A stretch of 64,000 bases of DNA from positions 62,001-126,000 of the forward strand of contig JAFQFA010000002.1 of assembly GCA_017398725.1 (NCBI GenBank), in the 5' to 3' direction. Below, piece by piece: positions 17,480 to 23,710 of the stretch. The stretch's first letter is position 1. Each line of letters starts with the position of its first letter. Source of the DNA: Oscillospiraceae bacterium (lineage in GTDB: Bacteria; Bacillota; Clostridia; Oscillospirales; Oscillospiraceae). Below the pieces are notes generated by a model, which worked only from the letters and a program-made list of their open reading frames with translations, did not search any database and was not told the DNA's origin. The position numbers and the translations under genes are program-made.

Positions 17480-18172
17480 TTAGGCGTACTTGGTGGTGTT
17501 GACCTTAACGCCGGGGCCCATGGTGGAAACGACCACGCAGGAGCGGATATACTGACCCTTGGCTGCAGCGGGCTTAGCCTTCACAACAGCGTTCATCAGG
17601 GTGTCCATATTCTCGGTCAGCTTCTCAGCGCCGAAGGAAACCTTGCCGATGGGGCAGTGGATGATGTTGGTCTTGTCCAGACGGTACTCGACCTTACCGG
17701 CCTTGATCTCCTGAACAGCAGCGCCAACATTGGGGGTCACGGTGCCAGCCTTGGGGGAGGGCATCAGACCCTTGGGGCCCAGAACCTTACCCAGACGGCC
17801 AACCAAGCCCATCATGTCGGGGGAAGCAACGACCACGTCGAACTCGAACCAGTTCTCCTTGGTGATCTTCTCAACCAGCTCCATGCCGCCAACATAGTCG
17901 GCACCGGCTGCCTGAGCTTCTTCAACCTTAGCGTCCTTAGCGAACACCAGAACCCGGCGGGTCTTGCCGGTGCCGTTGGGCAGAACCACGGCGCCGCGGA
18001 CCTGCTGGTCAGCGTGACGGGAGTCAACACCCAACTTAATGTGCAGCTCGACGGTCTCATCGAACTTGGCAGAAGCGCCCTTTACAACCAGATCAAGGGC
18101 CTCTGCGGGATCATACTGCATGGAGCGGTCAAACAGCTTGGCGCTCTCTTGATACTTTTTACCTCTAAACAC
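17480..18172 (-). CDS. rplA: 50S ribosomal protein L1
   Basis: 230 residues, full length. L1 forms the mobile L1 stalk near the E site and, in many bacteria, represses its own operon by binding the mRNA. The N-terminus FRGKKYQES matches the family (usually ..RGKKY). The start is a GTG at 18172, nine bases after AAGGAGG. The domain-2 region [17 protein letters not shown] is diagnostic. It is the last gene of the rpmG-secE-nusG-rplK-rplA operon. Confidence 0.98.
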   Translation of the reverse strand: MFRGKKYQESAKLFDRSMQYDPAEALDLVVKGASAKFDETVELHIKLGVDSRHADQQVRGAVVLPNGTGKTRRVLVFAKDAKVEEAQAAGADYVGGMELVEKITKENWFEFDVVVASPDMMGLVGRLGKVLGPKGLMPSPKAGTVTPNVGAAVQEIKAGKVEYRLDKTNIIHCPIGKVSFGAEKLTENMDTLMNAVVKAKPAAAKGQYIRSCVVVSTMGPGVKVNTTKYA

Positions 18173-18251
18173 TTGTTAAATCCTCCTTATAGTGGTGATG
18201 CGGAAAAATCCTCCCACATTTCCGGGAATGCCCGGATAGAAAAAGTTAATG

Positions 18252-18677
18252 TTAGTCGACGACGGTAACGCCCATGGAGCGGCAAGTACCGGCGACCTGG
18301 CTCTCAGCGGCTTCCAGAGTGTTGACGTTCAGATCGGGCATCTTGGTCTTGGCGATCTCAGTGATCTGAGCCTTGGTGATGGTGCCGACCTTGGTCTTGT
18401 TGGGAACACCGGAGCCCTTGTCCAGACCGATGGCCTTCATGACCAGCAGGGGGGTCGGAGGGGTCTTGGTGATAAAGGTGAAGCTGCGGTCAGCGTAAAC
18501 GGTGATCACAACGGGGATCTTGTAGCCTTCCATGTTCTGGGTGCGGGCGTTGAACTCCTTAATGAAAGCAGCAATGTTCACGCCGTGCTGACCCAGAGCG
18601 GGGCCGACAGGGGGGGAAGCGGTAGCCTTAGCGGCGTTGATTTGAAGTTTGATAATACCAGTGACTTTCTGTGCCAT
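18252..18677 (-). CDS. rplK: 50S ribosomal protein L11
   Basis: 141 residues from the ATG at 18677, with GGAGGTG upstream; an in-frame start three codons earlier overlaps that site. L11 binds the GTPase centre of 23S rRNA. Conserved [15 protein letters not shown] is present, and the C-terminal RNA-binding domain is complete. It lies between nusG and rplA. A structured segment in front of it (18719-18780) may be an L1-responsive control site. Confidence 0.98.
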   Translation of the reverse strand: MAQKVTGIIKLQINAAKATASPPVGPALGQHGVNIAAFIKEFNARTQNMEGYKIPVVITVYADRSFTFITKTPPTPLLVMKAIGLDKGSGVPNKTKVGTITKAQITEIAKTKMPDLNVNTLEAAESQVAGTCRSMGVTVVD

Positions 18678-18718
18678 AATAAGCACCTCCTGAATATAAA
18701 TGTGGTAATATGCGTTTA

Positions 18719-18780
18719 ACGCATTTCTTGCGGGGCTTGAGCCCCTCCCACGGTCCGACCGACAGTGCGGTCCGATGCGT
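18719..18780 (-). promoter_or_regulatory. Structured intergenic RNA before rplK, candidate ribosomal-protein control site
   Basis: Read on the minus strand from the nusG stop codon, ACGCAT (18780-18775) pairs with ATGCGT (18724-18719). The closed region holds two hairpins, GACCG/CGGTC and GGGGCT/AGCCCC. L1 is known to repress rplK-rplA by binding mRNA just upstream of rplK in other bacteria. I infer the same role here from position; the L1 consensus was not verified. Confidence 0.5.
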
Positions 18781-19310
18781 TACTGGGAAATGACCTCTAC
18801 CTGATCGAGCTCGAACTCGACAGAGGTCTCGCGGCCAAACATGGTAACAACCACGCTGACGCTGTTCTTTTCGACCTCGATGGACTCCACCGTACCGGTG
18901 AAGGAACTGAAAGGACCGTCCAAGATCCGCACGGTGTCGCCAACTGCGTAGTTGACCACGATCTCGCGCTTTTCCACGCCCATCTCGTAAACCTCATCCT
19001 CGGTCAGGGGAATGGGGCCGTCTCCGGATGCACCTACGAAACCCGCCACACCGCGCACGCTTCTAATTACGTGCCATGTGTCATCGCTATAGACCATCTT
19101 AACAAAGACATAGCTGGGGTACAGCTTCCGGTCGTAAGTCTTGCTTACGCCTGCATCGGTGATCTCGGTCACGGTTTCCATGGGGATGGTGATGACTTGG
19201 ATCTGATCCTGAAGCTGACGGCTCTGCACGGTCTTTTCAATGGTGGCCTTAACGGTGTTTTCGTAGCCGGAGTATGTCTGAACGACATACCATCTTGCAG
19301 TTTCTGCCAT
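18780..19310 (-). CDS. nusG: Transcription elongation/termination factor NusG
   Basis: 176 residues. It binds RNA polymerase and influences elongation, pausing and coupling to translation. The NGN domain opens with [11 protein letters not shown] and includes PSYVFVKM. The C-terminal KOW domain starts near residue 125 ([12 protein letters not shown]). The linker is short. The gene follows secE by 11 bases in the usual secE-nusG-rplK order. Confidence 0.98.
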   Translation of the reverse strand: MAETARWYVVQTYSGYENTVKATIEKTVQSRQLQDQIQVITIPMETVTEITDAGVSKTYDRKLYPSYVFVKMVYSDDTWHVIRSVRGVAGFVGASGDGPIPLTEDEVYEMGVEKREIVVNYAVGDTVRILDGPFSSFTGTVESIEVEKNSVSVVVTMFGRETSVEFELDQVEVISQ

Positions 19311-19321
19311 AATGCTTACCC

Positions 19322-19552
19322 TTACTTCTTGAGGCTGATGAGCGCCTTGATGAGCAGGTCACCAACGATGTCAAACAGCCAAATGAATACGCCCACGACA
19401 ACGACGCATGCGAGGACGATCAGGGTGTTCTTCAGAACCTGTTGGGGAGTGGGCCACACGACCTTCTTCAGCTCGCTGCGGAGCTCACGGAAGTATCTGC
19501 AGATGCCGCCCCATGCTCTTTTGAACAGGTTTTGCTTCTTAGCTTCTGCCAT
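19322..19552 (-). CDS. secE: Preprotein translocase subunit SecE
   Basis: 76 residues, the short single-span form of Gram-positives. An amphipathic helix (FRELRSELKKVVWPT) precedes one transmembrane helix (about 43-70). SecE clamps the SecY channel. The RBS AAGGAGG lies upstream, and rpmG precedes it by 12 bases. Confidence 0.97.
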   Translation of the reverse strand: MAEAKKQNLFKRAWGGICRYFRELRSELKKVVWPTPQQVLKNTLIVLACVVVVGVFIWLFDIVGDLLIKALISLKK

Positions 19553-19564
19553 GTGTGGGCCTCC

Positions 19565-19714
19565 TTACTTCGTCTCGTTGTGAACGGTGTGCTTCTTGCA
19601 GAATCTGCAATACTTCTTCATTTCGAGACGATCGGGATCATTCTTCTTGTTCTTCATGGTGTTGTAGTTTCTCTGCTTGCACTCGGAGCATCTCAAAGTG
19701 ACTTTAACGCGCAT
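19565..19714 (-). CDS. rpmG: 50S ribosomal protein L33, zinc-binding form
   Basis: 49 residues. Two CxxC pairs (Cys9/Cys12 and Cys36/Cys39) mark the zinc-dependent type. The sequence runs [12 protein letters not shown] and ends near [10 protein letters not shown], a close family match. RBS AAGGAGGTG stands seven bases before the ATG. It is the first gene of the rpmG-secE-nusG-rplK-rplA operon. Confidence 0.97.
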   Translation of the reverse strand: MRVKVTLRCSECKQRNYNTMKNKKNDPDRLEMKKYCRFCKKHTVHNETK

Positions 19715-19844
19715 AACGGCACCTCCTTAAAATTGCCTCCCTGTATCACTCCGGCTAGAAAAAATTTAGTAAGCGGTCAACTACAAATTACCGCTCCGGA
19801 GCTGAAAAGGGCATGGAAAATAGCCCGTTTCACAGGTAAAATCC

Positions 19845-19873
19845 ATTCTAACACAGAGAATTTGTTTCGTCAA
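19845..19873 (-). promoter_or_regulatory. Promoter of the rpmG-secE-nusG-rplK-rplA operon
   Basis: Minus strand TTGACG (19873-19868), 17-bp spacer, TAGAAT (19850-19845). A leader of about 125 bases follows before rpmG; I see no clear structure in it. Confidence 0.85.
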
Positions 19874-19952
19874 CAACTTTTTTCTTTATTTTTTTCCTTT
19901 TTTGGTCTATAATGGGGGCAAAAGAACAAATACCGAAAGGATGCGTAAAAAT

Positions 19953-20366
19953 ATGCGTATTATGGCAATCGATTACGGCGATGCCCGTACCGGGATTGCG
20001 GTATCAGACCTGCTTTGCAGTATCGTTGGCACAACCATGGTGATCCATAGCCGCAATCAGGATAAGGTGCTTGAGCAGATCCTGCAGCTTGTAAAAGAGC
20101 ATCAGGTGTCCCAGCTGGTTATGGGGCTGCCTAAAAATATGGACGGCACAGAAGGCGTCCGGGCAGATCTGTGCCGGGGATTTGCCAAACGGATCGAGGA
20201 TGCTTCCGGGATCAATGTGGCTATGTGGGATGAGCGCAGAACTACGGTAGAGGCTCATAATATTCTTTCTGCCCATAATTACCATGGTAAGAAGCGGAAA
20301 AACACGGTGGATGCAGTGGCGGCATCTTTGATTCTGGAGGGTTACTTGGCTTTTCGTGGGCGATAA
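19953..20366 (+). CDS. ruvX: RuvX/YqgF-family RNase H-like nuclease
   Basis: 137 residues. It opens with the RNase H-fold strand MAIDYGDARTGIAVSD holding the first catalytic Asp, has VMGLPKNMDG in the middle and MWDERRTT with acidic residues near 92-97. The family processes the 5' end of pre-16S rRNA and was earlier thought to be a Holliday junction resolvase. The start is uncertain; the ATG at 19953 fits the family. A TATAAT at 19908-19913 may be its promoter. Its 3' end overlaps the convergent TauE/SafE gene by 25 bases. Confidence 0.92.
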   Translation: MRIMAIDYGDARTGIAVSDLLCSIVGTTMVIHSRNQDKVLEQILQLVKEHQVSQLVMGLPKNMDGTEGVRADLCRGFAKRIEDASGINVAMWDERRTTVEAHNILSAHNYHGKKRKNTVDAVAASLILEGYLAFRGR

Positions 20367-20716
20367 AGAAGCTCCCGCACACCGGTAACCAATAATAAAA
20401 AGCCGAATAGATTCTTAATCAGTGCAATATCTGTGTGACGACTGATCCACGCAAAAAGTGCGGCGCTGGCGCACCCGGCAAGAATTGCAGGCAGAATCTT
20501 TTTGATTTGTAATGTGCCTTGTTTCCAGCGGAATACAGAAGCGATGGCGGCTGTGGGCAGAAAGAACAGCAAATTGATATTTCTGGCGACACTGTGATCC
20601 AAGCCCAGAACCAGCGTCAACCAGAGCATCAGCAAACTCCCACCGCCGACGCCCAAACCGGACAAAAAGCCTAAAACAGCCCCTACGGCCAGCATGACCG
20701 GTAATGTGTTCAGCAT
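20342..20716 (-). CDS. TauE/SafE-family half-transporter, second of a pair
   Basis: 124 residues with four hydrophobic helices and the glycine-rich LSGLGVGGGSLL motif near residue 18-30 that marks TauE/SafE (DUF81). Classical members have about 250 residues made of two such repeats and export sulfite or related organosulfur anions. The ATG at 20716 overlaps the end of the upstream half-gene by seven bases and has GGGGAGGTG upstream, so the pair looks coupled rather than frameshifted. They probably assemble into one transporter. Confidence 0.85.
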   Translation of the reverse strand: MLNTLPVMLAVGAVLGFLSGLGVGGGSLLMLWLTLVLGLDHSVARNINLLFFLPTAAIASVFRWKQGTLQIKKILPAILAGCASAALFAWISRHTDIALIKNLFGFLLLVTGVRELLYRPRKAK

Positions 20717-21066
20717 AGGTAGCGGACACCTCCCCATAGGATCAATAATCCGAGTAATCGATGAAGCCATAATGTTGGGATGTGTTTTCCTGAAAGCCCG
20801 GCAGCGATTCCGCCTACAAGGCTTGCCAGCAGATAGGGCAGTGCGATATCCCAAGGCGTAACGCCTGATTCCCATGTGATTGCTAAGGAAATAATGCAGA
20901 TTGGGGCAATGATGCATACAGAGGCGGGGAAAACCTGACGATCCTCCAGATCGGTCATCAGACCCAGCAGCGGGACAAGCACCATCCCGCCGCCGGCGCC
21001 GAACAGACCATTAACGGCCCCTGCGCAGATGCCGGCTAAAAGCATACCCCAAAAGGATTTCCGCAT
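20710..21066 (-). CDS. TauE/SafE-family half-transporter, first of a pair
   Basis: 118 residues, again four helices, with NGLFGAGGGMVLVP near residue 19-32 as the family motif. Together with the following gene it makes up one standard-length TauE/SafE transporter. Its own ribosome binding site (CAGGAGGTG) is buried in a perfect hairpin (21068-21107), which suggests regulation of translation or termination. The substrate is unknown. Confidence 0.87.
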   Translation of the reverse strand: MRKSFWGMLLAGICAGAVNGLFGAGGGMVLVPLLGLMTDLEDRQVFPASVCIIAPICIISLAITWESGVTPWDIALPYLLASLVGGIAAGLSGKHIPTLWLHRLLGLLILWGGVRYLC

Positions 21067-21067
21067 A

Positions 21068-21107
21068 AAAACACCTCCTGTGGAATTTTCTCCGCAGGAG
21101 GTGTTTT
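21068..21107 (-). promoter_or_regulatory. Hairpin that sequesters the TauE/SafE ribosome binding site
   Basis: On the minus strand AAAAACACCTCCTG pairs perfectly with CAGGAGGTGTTTTT, and the ATG follows directly. The second arm holds the Shine-Dalgarno sequence AGGAGG and ends in five T, so the same hairpin could act as terminator and as translational block. Confidence 0.75.
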
Positions 21108-21116
21108 TATACAGAA

Positions 21117-21145
21117 ACGCCCCTGCCTTTGTCAGGCAGGGGCGT
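21117..21145 (-). terminator. Terminator after the foldase gene
   Basis: ACGCCCCTGCC TTTGTCA GGCAGGGGCGT, an 11-bp GC-rich stem six bases after the foldase stop. The T-run on the minus side is short (TTTCTGT). Confidence 0.75.
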
Positions 21146-21150
21146 AAATA

Positions 21151-22791
21151 TTAGCCGGAGATCACAAGATCCAGTTTGGTCTTGGAAAGATCCAAAGCAG
21201 ATGCGGTGGCAGTTTCCATGATGCCGTCGTACCATGTTTCCATGTCGGCTGCCTTGAGCTCTTCGGTAATCAGAGAATCCCGGTAAGACTGCTCGCTGTA
21301 GCCGGTGAAATACATGATGTGGTAGCCGTACTCGGTTTCCACGATGTCCACATCGCCAGCCTGACGGGCAGGATTAATGGACCAAGACAGGAAATTGGGA
21401 ACATACTGAGAACCGGCATTGATGTCTTCGTAGAGACCGCCGGTTTCCTTGGAGCCGGTGTCGTCGGTCTTTTCTTTAACCAGTTCAGCGAAGCTCTCTT
21501 CGGTGGCGGCGCCGTCCTTCCACTGCTGCAGCAGGGCTTCGGCTTCTGCCTTGGCGGCTTCCTTCTCCTCTACGGTGTAGACCATTTCTCCGGAGATCTC
21601 ATCTTCTTTGCCGCCCTCAAACTGAACCAACAGATGCCGGACGTTGCTCATTTTGGCGGTGTTATCGTTGCGCTTGGTGAAGCACACGACATAATAGCCG
21701 TTCACGGTAGGCTCTTCGCCCTCTTCGGCAACGGAGGTGTTCTCCAGAAGGGCTACATCACCGGCCTTGCGGTCAGCACCGGCCAGCCATTCGGCGATGG
21801 GCTTGTTGATGTTGGTGTGCAGATCATTGGTGTAGTCATTGATCTCAAGATCAACCTCTTCGATCTTTCCAACCTCGTCGCGAATATCGTCCAGATTGCC
21901 CAGCGCATAGAGGCGATCGGCCATCTTCTTGGCTTCTGCTCTGGCGGCAGATTTCTGCTCTTCAGTGTAGGTAGTGGTGCCTTCCTCATCTTCCTCTGCG
22001 TCGTTCAGGAAATCGGTGTAGCTCACATAGACGTAGCTGTAATCGTAAGCGTTGTAATTGTTGACCTTGTCCTTGGCGTGCTCCTCAATTTTTGCCTCGT
22101 CGTAGGTCAAAGCATCGTAATGGTCCTGATAGTAGGCATCGGCAAGGGCCATGCGGGTCAGGTAAGTTTTGTAGCTTTCCATGTCAGAGCCTACGCCGTA
22201 AACCGCGCGCAGATAGTTGTCTGCGCTGGAGAAACCGTTAAGCTTGGCGTTGGAGTCCATGTTGGTCAGCTGGGTATTCAGCGCATCCAAAGCCTCGCCG
22301 GTCAATTCAAAATTGTTTTCTTTTGCCAGCTTTTCCAAGGTGTAATCCCGCTTTGCGTTATCCAAACCGGCGTTGATGAAGTAATTGGCCCAAGTGTCAT
22401 TGGTTTCGGGGTTGTTCTGCTCGTTCAGGGGCTTGGTGACATCCAGACCCATGGCGTCAAAGAACAGCTCATAGTAGTAGGAGTATTGCTCATATGCCTG
22501 TGCATACAGCTGGCTGACGGCGTCACTGTAGTAGTAGTTCAGTTCTACGGCGTTCAGCTCTTCACCGTTGACGGTTGCGGCGATGGTGTTGCGCTGATAA
22601 ACACCGCTGCTCTCTACGCCGTTAAAGATCAAAGATCCAATGGCAATCACAAACACGGCAACCATGATCGCAATAAATGTAACAGTATATGCTTTCAGCT
22701 TTTTAGCCTCGGCTTGCTCTTCCCGCTGCCGCGCGGTGAGCATTTCGTTTTGCAGCTCCTTGCGCAGCTGCTTCTTATCGGATGCGCTCAT
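21151..22791 (-). CDS. Membrane-anchored parvulin-type foldase (PrsA/SurA-like)
   Basis: 546 residues from the ATG at 22791 (GAGGAATGG upstream). A basic cytosolic N-terminus (residues 1-37) leads to one membrane helix (about 38-62) and a large extracellular part. The SurA-like N-terminal region has TVNGEELNAVELNYYY. A PpiC/parvulin domain lies in the C-terminal third, visible as MSNVRHLLVQF, then SFAELVKEKTDD, GGLYEDI and the YGYHIMYF end. It should help fold secreted proteins by prolyl isomerisation. The anchor replaces the lipobox found in PrsA. Confidence 0.88.
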   Translation of the reverse strand: MSASDKKQLRKELQNEMLTARQREEQAEAKKLKAYTVTFIAIMVAVFVIAIGSLIFNGVESSGVYQRNTIAATVNGEELNAVELNYYYSDAVSQLYAQAYEQYSYYYELFFDAMGLDVTKPLNEQNNPETNDTWANYFINAGLDNAKRDYTLEKLAKENNFELTGEALDALNTQLTNMDSNAKLNGFSSADNYLRAVYGVGSDMESYKTYLTRMALADAYYQDHYDALTYDEAKIEEHAKDKVNNYNAYDYSYVYVSYTDFLNDAEEDEEGTTTYTEEQKSAARAEAKKMADRLYALGNLDDIRDEVGKIEEVDLEINDYTNDLHTNINKPIAEWLAGADRKAGDVALLENTSVAEEGEEPTVNGYYVVCFTKRNDNTAKMSNVRHLLVQFEGGKEDEISGEMVYTVEEKEAAKAEAEALLQQWKDGAATEESFAELVKEKTDDTGSKETGGLYEDINAGSQYVPNFLSWSINPARQAGDVDIVETEYGYHIMYFTGYSEQSYRDSLITEELKAADMETWYDGIMETATASALDLSKTKLDLVISG

Positions 22792-22855
22792 AAATCCATT
22801 CCTCTCATATATGCAGTAGGTTTGCTGCACGGTAGCGCAGCATATAGACCAACAC

Positions 22856-22884
22856 ATTATAACGGATAAGTTGACTACTTTCAA
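22856..22884 (-). promoter_or_regulatory. Promoter of the foldase gene
   Basis: Minus strand TTGAAA (22884-22879), 17-bp spacer, TATAAT (22861-22856). Confidence 0.85.
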
Positions 22885-22930
22885 GTAAAATATGAAAAAA
22901 ACCGCAAAAAACAAAAAAGTTTACAAAATG

Positions 22931-22966
22931 AGTAAAAAGAAAACATGGGGAGCACGCTCCCCATGT
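22931..22966 (-). terminator. Terminator of the DUF1292/6S transcript
   Basis: ACATGGGGAGC and GCTCCCCATGT form an 11-bp stem with a two-base loop. On the minus strand it is followed by TTTTCTTTTT. Confidence 0.93.
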
Positions 22967-23167
22967 CAAGACCCGCTTTGGCCGTGTCGCATCCAATTAT
23001 GACCTGCACGATATGGCAGGTGGGTTGCCGCTCCCAGCCTTAGCTGCTCCCAACGTCCGCCTATCGTCAAAGCGTAGGCGGGAGGTCTGCAATCCGGGTG
23101 GGAAATCTAACATCCCTTATGATTGATGTGGGTCCAAAAGGACACGCCACGCACCAAGCAGGCGGGT
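22967..23167 (-). ncRNA. ssrS: Probable 6S RNA
   Basis: About 200 bases with no reading frame. Read on the minus strand, the ends pair: ACCCGC (23167-23162) with GCGGGT (22976-22971), then GGCGTGTC with GACACGGCC. An inner rod follows: GGATTGC with GCAACCC, CTCCC with GGGAG, and a terminal CCGCCTA/TAGGCGG hairpin. Between the two stems lies a large asymmetric bubble with small hairpins on both sides (ACATC/GATGT and ACCTGC/GCAGGT). Closing stem, open bubble and terminal stem are the 6S design that mimics an open promoter and binds sigma-A polymerase. A strong terminator follows. The identity rests on folding by eye; RNase P RNA and tmRNA do not fit. Confidence 0.6.
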
Positions 23168-23449
23168 TTATTCTTCGTCTTCCTCGTAAAGCTGATCCAT
23201 GATCAGTGAATACACGGATTCCAGCTCTTCTTCATCCTCAATGGCACATAGAAGCGGTTCGCCGCTTTCGTCCTCTTCGGATTTTAAGATGCTGACCTCA
23301 ATATCCTCCAGCGGTTCTTCAGAACCGGCGGGAATCACAGCCAGATAGGTAAAGCCGTTGTACTCTAAAGTGGACAAGACCTCCAATTCAAATTCGGTGC
23401 CGTCCTCGTCGACGATGGTCATAAAATCAGAACCGAAATGATCAGTCAT
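23168..23449 (-). CDS. DUF1292-family acidic protein
   Basis: 93 residues, extremely acidic, ending in a run of Glu/Asp. The pattern of a short beta-rich domain (IVDEDGTEFELEVLSTLEYNG then YLAVIP) fits DUF1292, a family found beside ruvX and alaS in many Firmicutes; its role is not known. RBS AAGGAGG is well placed. It has its own promoter, and its stop codon abuts the closing stem of the probable 6S RNA, so both may share one transcript. Confidence 0.9.
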   Translation of the reverse strand: MTDHFGSDFMTIVDEDGTEFELEVLSTLEYNGFTYLAVIPAGSEEPLEDIEVSILKSEEDESGEPLLCAIEDEEELESVYSLIMDQLYEEDEE

Positions 23450-23471
23450 AGAAACCCCTCCTTATGCTGCT

Positions 23472-23500
23472 ATTCTAACCGAGAAGAGGATTAAAATCAA
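23472..23500 (-). promoter_or_regulatory. Promoter of the DUF1292 gene
   Basis: Minus strand TTGATT (23500-23495), 17-bp spacer, TAGAAT (23477-23472). Confidence 0.8.
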
Positions 23501-23593
23501 GTGGAAATGCATTGGTAAATATATGATATTGCAATTTTTCTCCGTACATGTATTATTTACTGGAATTTAACAATTATTATTAAAAAAGGGCTT

Positions 23594-23620
23594 TTGTTTT
23601 TGGATGTGATATGCTATAAT
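23594..23620 (+). promoter_or_regulatory. Promoter of the penicillin-binding protein operon, extended -10
   Basis: TGC then TATAAT (23615-23620), with TTGTTT at 23594-23599 only 15 bp upstream or TTTTGT at 17 bp. The segment ATGTGATATGC before the -10 is the same as at the 16412 gene. About 90 bases of leader follow with no clear structure. Confidence 0.7.
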
Positions 23621-23710
23621 AGTATGAGTGATTGTATGCGCATATTCCACGAATGTGATTTTTATATTACCATTGTGGCTTTTGGGCCGTCGTAATGGAG
23701 GTTAAATACT

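Noticed and set aside
18249..19583. Open frames on the plus strand opposite rplK, nusG and secE
   Set aside because: All three opposing genes are unmistakable ribosomal or transcription genes, and the plus-strand frames show no motif.
20342..21066. Frameshifted pseudogene of one TauE/SafE transporter
   Set aside because: Both halves have complete family motifs, own ribosome binding sites and a short ATG overlap typical of coupled genes, so a split pair is the simpler reading.
21319..22869. Long open frame (516 codons) on the plus strand
   Set aside because: It lies opposite the foldase gene, and its translation is hydrophobic and low in complexity without domain features. Codon bias of the true gene keeps the opposite strand free of stops.
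22967..23167. RNase P RNA, tmRNA or signal recognition particle RNA
   Set aside because: The segment is too short for the first two, lacks an alanine tRNA-like end and tag frame, and lacks the conserved SRP domain IV loop. The rod with central bubble suits 6S better.
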